Source: Marivivens sp. (GTDB taxonomy: Bacteria > Pseudomonadota > Alphaproteobacteria > Rhodobacterales > Rhodobacteraceae). Taken from it: a stretch of 32,591 bases of DNA. Positions 29,313 through 32,591 of the stretch are shown in pieces. The notes under the pieces were generated by a model. The model was not told the origin of the DNA and made no database searches. It saw only the letters and a list, made by a program, of their open reading frames with translations. How positions within the stretch are numbered: position 1 is the first letter of the stretch; the number at the start of each line of letters is the position of its first letter. The translations under genes and the position numbers were made by a program. Location of the stretch: contig JAHEBS010000006.1 in the NCBI GenBank assembly GCA_024642145.1, positions 1 to 32,591 of the forward strand. The letters run 5' to 3'.

Positions 29313-30419
29313 ATGGCTAACCCCAAGCTTCTCATCCTGGCCGGTGACGGCATCGGCCCCGAAGTCATGGCCGAAGTGAAAAAGATCATCGGCTGGTTCG
29401 GTGCCAAGCGCGGCATGGGCTTTGACGTCGAGGACGATCTGGTGGGCGGCTGCGCCTATGACAAATACGGCACGCCGCTGCATGACGACACCATGGCCAA
29501 GGCGCAAGCCGCCGATGCCGTGCTTTTGGGCGCCGTGGGCGGCCCGAAATATGACAACCTCGACTTCTCGGTCAAACCCGAACGCGGCCTGCTGCGCCTG
29601 CGCAAGGAAATGGACCTGTTCTCGAACCTGCGACCCGCCCAGTGCTTTGATGCGCTGGCGGATTTTTCCTCGTTGAAAAAGGATGTGGTCGCGGGTCTCG
29701 ACATCATGATCGTGCGCGAACTGACCTCGGGCGTTTATTTCGGTGAGCCGCGCGGCATCTTTACCGAGGGCAACGAACGAGTGGGGATCAACACCCAGCG
29801 CTACACCGAAAGCGAAGTGGCGCGCGTTGCCCGTTCGGCGTTCGAGCTGGCCCGTCGGCGCAACAACAAGGTCTGCTCGATGGAAAAGGCCAACGTGATG
29901 GAATCGGGCATTCTGTGGCGTGAGGTCGTGCAGAAGATCCACGACGAGGAATATCCCGACGTGCAGCTCAGCCACATGTACGCCGACAACGGCGCGATGC
30001 AGTTGGTGCGCTGGCCCAAGCAGTTCGACGTCATCGTAACCGACAACCTCTTTGGCGACCTGCTTTCGGACTGTGCCGCGATGCTGACCGGCTCGCTGGG
30101 CATGTTGCCATCGGCTTCGCTTGGCGCGCCGATGGCCAATGGCCGCCCCAAGGCGCTTTATGAGCCCGTCCACGGCTCGGCCCCCGATATTGCGGGTCAG
30201 GGTAAGGCCAACCCGATCGCCTGCGTTCTCTCATTCGCGATGGCGTTGCGTTACAGCTTTGATCAGGGCGCCGAGGCGGATCGTCTGGAAAAGGCGGTTG
30301 AAAAGGTGCTGGCCGATGGTGTCCGCACCGCTGATCTGATGGGCCCCGAAGGCGGGGTTCCGGTTTCGACGGGCCAGATGGGCGATGCGATCCTTGCCGC
30401 GCTAGACGCGAGTCTCTGA
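29313..30419 (+). CDS. leuB: 3-Isopropylmalate dehydrogenase LeuB
   Basis: 368 aa cytosolic enzyme of leucine synthesis. It oxidises and decarboxylates (2R,3S)-3-isopropylmalate with NAD+ to 2-oxoisocaproate. '[19 protein letters not shown]' is the N-terminal nucleotide-side motif, '[17 protein letters not shown]' the substrate-binding arginines, and '[20 protein letters not shown]' with '[12 protein letters not shown]' the isocitrate/isopropylmalate dehydrogenase signature. '[19 protein letters not shown]' completes the active-site region. Ribosome site AGGGA. Other leu genes are not in the window. A strong terminator follows. Confidence 0.97.
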   Translation: MANPKLLILAGDGIGPEVMAEVKKIIGWFGAKRGMGFDVEDDLVGGCAYDKYGTPLHDDTMAKAQAADAVLLGAVGGPKYDNLDFSVKPERGLLRLRKEMDLFSNLRPAQCFDALADFSSLKKDVVAGLDIMIVRELTSGVYFGEPRGIFTEGNERVGINTQRYTESEVARVARSAFELARRRNNKVCSMEKANVMESGILWREVVQKIHDEEYPDVQLSHMYADNGAMQLVRWPKQFDVIVTDNLFGDLLSDCAAMLTGSLGMLPSASLGAPMANGRPKALYEPVHGSAPDIAGQGKANPIACVLSFAMALRYSFDQGAEADRLEKAVEKVLADGVRTADLMGPEGGVPVSTGQMGDAILAALDASL

Positions 30420-30436
30420 TCCGCCAACAGAACAAC

Positions 30437-30465
30437 AAAGCCTCGCCAAGCGGCGGGGCTTTTTC
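30437..30465 (+). terminator. Rho-independent terminator after leuB
   Basis: An 11-base stem AAAGCCTCGCC / GGCGGGGCTTT (one G-U pair) with a four-base loop, running into a T-rich tail TTTTTC. It starts 18 bases after the leuB stop and separates leuB from the transporter gene. Confidence 0.88.
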
Positions 30466-30541
30466 TTTGCGAAAAGCGTGTGGCAGGTTGACCACCGCGC
30501 TATTCTGCAAGATCAGTGGTTGCGCTAACAGGGAGGGTCAG

Positions 30542-31504
30542 ATGCATCACAATGTGCGGGGCGCGCTGCTGTCGCTATTGGCCTTTGCGATCTATGCTTC
30601 AACCGATGTGATCGTGAAATTTCTGGGCGGCGTCTATTCGCCCGTGCAGACGATCTTTTTCTCGACGCTGTTCAGCTTTCCGCTGGCGGTGCTGATGATC
30701 ATGCGCGACCCCGAGCCTGGCACGCTGCGCCCCAAGCACCCGTGGTGGGCACTTGCACGCGCGGTGGCCACGCTGGGCAGCGGCATCTCGGGGTTCTACG
30801 CCTTTTCGGTTCTGGAATTGACGCAGACCTACACGATCCTCTTTACCATGCCGCTGCTGATAACGGTGATGGCCGTTCCGGTGCTGGGCGAGCGCGTCCA
30901 CTGGCGTCGTGGCGCTGCAGTTCTGGTGGGGTTGGGCGGCGTCGTTGTGGCGTTGCAGCCGGGACAGACGGAGCTTGGGCTCGGCCATTTGGCGGCGCTG
31001 GTGGCCGCGGTCTGCAGCGCGACAGCCTCGGTCATCGTGCGCAAGATTGGCGCGGACGAGCGCCCCGTTGTCATCATGCTCTACCCCATGATGGCGAACT
31101 TTGTGGTGATGGGTGCGGCACTGGGATTTGTCTATCAGCCCATGCCCGTCGAACACATCGGGCTTCTGGCGTTGATGGCGATCTTGGGCAGCGCGGCAGG
31201 CCTGATCATCATCGCCGCCTACAAGTCCGCCGTAGCGATCGTGGTCGCGCCAATGCAGTATTCGCAGATCATCTGGGCGACCATTTTCGGACTGGCCGTA
31301 TTCCAAGAATCACCCAACATCCACACGCTCTACGGTGCTGCAATCATCATTGCGAGCGGGGTCTATATTGTGCTGCGCGAGGAAAAATCCGGTAGCAAAT
31401 CCAAGCGACCGGTGCTGCAGACACGTAGTCGTGCCGAGACGGGGATCAATCTGCGTATCGGGCCGTTGTTGGATCGGATGCGTGACGAAAACAGCGACAA
31501 ATAA
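30542..31504 (+). CDS. DMT-superfamily (EamA) transporter
   Basis: 320 aa inner-membrane protein. The start at ATG 30542 is preceded by GGGAGGG; the track start (30467) lies in the terminator region. About ten membrane helices in two EamA repeats: 'LSLLAFAIYASTDVIVKFLG' opens the first with the usual basic/Asp pattern, 'YTILFTMPLLITVMAVPVLG' followed by 'ERVHWRRGAAVLVGLGGVVV' closes it, and 'VVAPMQYSQIIWATIFGLAV' is in the second. The family exports or imports small metabolites; the substrate cannot be told. The C-terminal 30 residues are hydrophilic. Confidence 0.9.
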   Translation: MHHNVRGALLSLLAFAIYASTDVIVKFLGGVYSPVQTIFFSTLFSFPLAVLMIMRDPEPGTLRPKHPWWALARAVATLGSGISGFYAFSVLELTQTYTILFTMPLLITVMAVPVLGERVHWRRGAAVLVGLGGVVVALQPGQTELGLGHLAALVAAVCSATASVIVRKIGADERPVVIMLYPMMANFVVMGAALGFVYQPMPVEHIGLLALMAILGSAAGLIIIAAYKSAVAIVVAPMQYSQIIWATIFGLAVFQESPNIHTLYGAAIIIASGVYIVLREEKSGSKSKRPVLQTRSRAETGINLRIGPLLDRMRDENSDK

Positions 31505-31549
31505 CGCCTTGTCAAAGCTGCCGGTTCGGTTTACCCCGCACGCCACGGT

Positions 31550-31626
31550 CGGAGCGTAGCGCAGCCTGGTAGCGCACCTGCTTCGGGAGCAGGGGGTCGG
31601 AGGTTCGAATCCTCTCGCTCCGACCA
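31550..31626 (+). tRNA. tRNA-Pro, anticodon CGG
   Basis: A 77-base cloverleaf: acceptor CGGAGCG / CGCTCCG, D arm GCGC...GCGC with AGCCTGGTA loop, anticodon stem CCTGC / GCAGG around TTCGGGA (anticodon CGG), T arm GGAGG-TTCGAAT-CCTCT, and an encoded 3' ACCA. It reads CCG codons. It lies 45 bases after the transporter gene. I see no repeat of its 3' end in the nearby sequence that would mark an integrated element. Confidence 0.97.
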
Positions 31627-31667
31627 ATATTCCCCAAAATCCAATTCTTGCTCCCCTGTCGGGGCCG

Positions 31668-31838
31668 TCAGTCATCGGTCTGGTCGGCGGGTGCCTTGTC
31701 GTAGTCTGTCCGCAAGATGCGCTGGGCGTCGCCCTCGGGGTCGTCATACTGGCGCGACCGCAGGGTCCAGACAAAAGCCACAAGTCCCAGACCCCCCAGA
31801 ATCAGGCTGGCCGGAATGAGGTAAACCAGCACATCCAT
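31668..31838 (-). CDS. ccoS: cbb3-type cytochrome oxidase assembly protein CcoS
   Basis: 56 aa, too short for the ORF track. From the ATG at 31838 it reads '[20 protein letters not shown]' and then '[20 protein letters not shown]', ending in Asp-rich sequence. This is the standard CcoS layout: one membrane helix and the conserved 'RSxQ-[FY]-DD-x-x-G-x-x-x-R-I-L' segment. CcoS is needed for maturation (heme and copper) of the cbb3 oxidase. The ATG overlaps the ccoI stop by one base (TGATG), the usual ccoI-ccoS order. Confidence 0.93.
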   Translation of the reverse strand: MDVLVYLIPASLILGGLGLVAFVWTLRSRQYDDPEGDAQRILRTDYDKAPADQTDD

Positions 31839-32591
31839 CAGCGAACCCTGAGCGCGTTGAGCGAGACGATGATCGACGACGACGACATGGCGATGGCCGC
31901 AGCAAGCGGGCTGGCAAAGCCGAGGAAGGCCAAGGGGATCGCCACCGCGTTATAGACCGCCGCCACGGCAAAGTTTTCCAGAATGCGGCGGCGCGCGGAA
32001 ATGGCCAAACGGAACGCGGCAGCGACGTTGCCAAGGTCTGGCGACAACAGCACCAGATCAGCCGCGACGCGCGATGCCTCGAGCGCCGAGGCAGGTGCCA
32101 CCGAGACATGGGCGCTGGCAAGTGCTGCGGTATCATTCAGCCCGTCACCGATCATCAGCACCTTGGCGCCCGCGGCCGTCATGGCCTGCACGGCAGCCAC
32201 CTTGCCCTCGGGCAGGATTTGCGCCTGCCAATCGGTTATGCCTGCCGCGCGGGCCGTGGCCGCAACAGCGGCGGGCTGGTCGCCTGAAATCAAGGTGACG
32301 CGGACCCCAGCCTTGGCAAAGGCCTGCACCATTTCCGCAGCGCCGGGCCGCAGCGTGTCGTCAAAACCAAAACGGGCAATCACGCGGCTGTCCTGCGCCA
32401 GAATCGTTTCCCCGCTGGCGTCGCCTGCCGCCCAATCCGCGCGTCCGAGGCGCAGTGCAGTCGCGCCTTGCGTGGCGGTCACGCCATGGCCGGGCAGTTC
32501 GCGGATCTGGTCGACGGCGGGCAGCAGCAGTCCACGTGATTTGGCCGCCGCCAGAATGGCGCGAGAACGGGGGTGCGAAGAACCCTGCGCC
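31838..32591 (-). CDS. ccoI: CcoI/FixI copper P-type ATPase, C-terminal part (5' end outside window)
   Basis: The frame stays open to the right edge, upstream of the track's start at 32482, so this is the C-terminal third of a larger gene. Upstream residues include 'SSHPRSRAI', the HP motif of P1B ATPase nucleotide domains. The phosphorylation-domain features 'LISGDQPAAVAATARAAG' and hinge 'MIGDGLNDTAALASAHVSV' follow, then two membrane helices with 'AVYNAVAIPLAFLGF' (YN) and 'MSSSSIIVSLNAL' (MxxSS), the metal-path motifs of Cu+ pumps. CcoI supplies copper to cbb3 oxidase. ccoS follows in the operon; ccoGH would be expected upstream. Confidence 0.93.
   Translation of the reverse strand, partial: AQGSSHPRSRAILAAAKSRGLLLPAVDQIRELPGHGVTATQGATALRLGRADWAAGDASGETILAQDSRVIARFGFDDTLRPGAAEMVQAFAKAGVRVTLISGDQPAAVAATARAAGITDWQAQILPEGKVAAVQAMTAAGAKVLMIGDGLNDTAALASAHVSVAPASALEASRVAADLVLLSPDLGNVAAAFRLAISARRRILENFAVAAVYNAVAIPLAFLGFASPLAAAIAMSSSSIIVSLNALRVR

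Noticed and set aside
29226-30173. 315-aa minus-strand ORF opposite leuB
   Set aside because: Shadow of leuB; no recognisable motif and no ribosome site.
31310-31783. 157-aa minus-strand ORF with '[20 protein letters not shown]'
   Set aside because: This is the familiar false translation of the antisense strand of a tRNA gene; it covers tRNA-Pro and the ends of two real genes.
31550-31837. tRNA-Pro as an integration site for a mobile element
   Set aside because: No repeat of the tRNA 3' end, integrase or change of composition nearby; both flanks are ordinary housekeeping genes.

Overview
The window is a dense, high-GC flagellar gene cluster, most likely from a marine-type alphaproteobacterium of the Rhodobacteraceae (Roseobacter group). 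This rests on the gene order (motB-flgE-flgK-flgL-flgI, fliF-fliH-fliN-fliP, fliL...motA...flhA-fliR-flhB, flgB-flgC-fliE-fliQ-flgF-flgG-flgA-flgH), the FlaF/FlbT flagellin regulators, a DUF1217 gene, flagellin sequence of alphaproteobacterial style, and a neighbouring cbb3 oxidase assembly locus (ccoI-ccoS). No exact species can be named from sequence alone.

Layout. (1) 1-5379, plus strand: the 3' end of motB, then flgE, flgK, flgL, flgI (hook, hook-filament junction, P ring). (2) 5405-8494, minus: fliF-fliH-fliN-fliP (MS ring, export ATPase regulator, C-ring subunit, export gate). (3) 8604-17858, plus: fliL, a small membrane protein, a MotE-like protein, motA, a 629-aa exported protein of unknown function, a flagellar-type lytic transglycosylase, flhA, fliR, flhB and a 131-aa FliJ-like protein. 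(4) 22258-17839, minus: flgB-flgC-fliE-fliQ-flgF-flgG-flgA-flgH and a second fliL-like gene. (5) 22341-23669, plus: fliI. (6) 25251-23682, minus: flaF-flbT-DUF1217. (7) fliC (minus) with a terminator and a structured leader. (8) 27317-26731, minus: a minimal flgJ (rod-binding part only) and a flgN-like gene. (9) 27414-29218, plus: fliK-flgD. (10) Beyond the flagellar block: leuB, a DMT-family exporter, tRNA-Pro(CGG), and on the minus strand ccoS and the 3' part of ccoI, which runs off the right edge.

The genes supply most of a proton-driven flagellum: rod, rings, hook, junction, filament, export gate, ATPase, stator. fliG, fliM, fliD and fliS were not found in the window; fliG and fliM must lie elsewhere or be replaced. 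Gene packing is extreme: about a dozen stop/start pairs overlap by ATGA/GTGA or TGATG, implying translational coupling. No stretch above 300 bases lacks a gene.

The most interesting signals are: (a) CtrA-like TTAA-N7-TTAA motifs in the promoter regions of flgE, fliF/fliL and flgB/fliI, each 7 of 8 matches, with weaker versions at flgJ/fliK and fliC, placed at distances that fit an activator at -35; (b) the large exported 629-aa protein coupled to motA, a candidate periplasmic stator/motor protein; (c) two FliL paralogues; (d) a MotB C-terminal domain whose peptidoglycan-binding signature looks eroded; (e) a flagellin leader made of four closely spaced inverted repeats next to the flbT system. 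I see no CRISPR array, insertion sequence, prophage or clearly foreign island.
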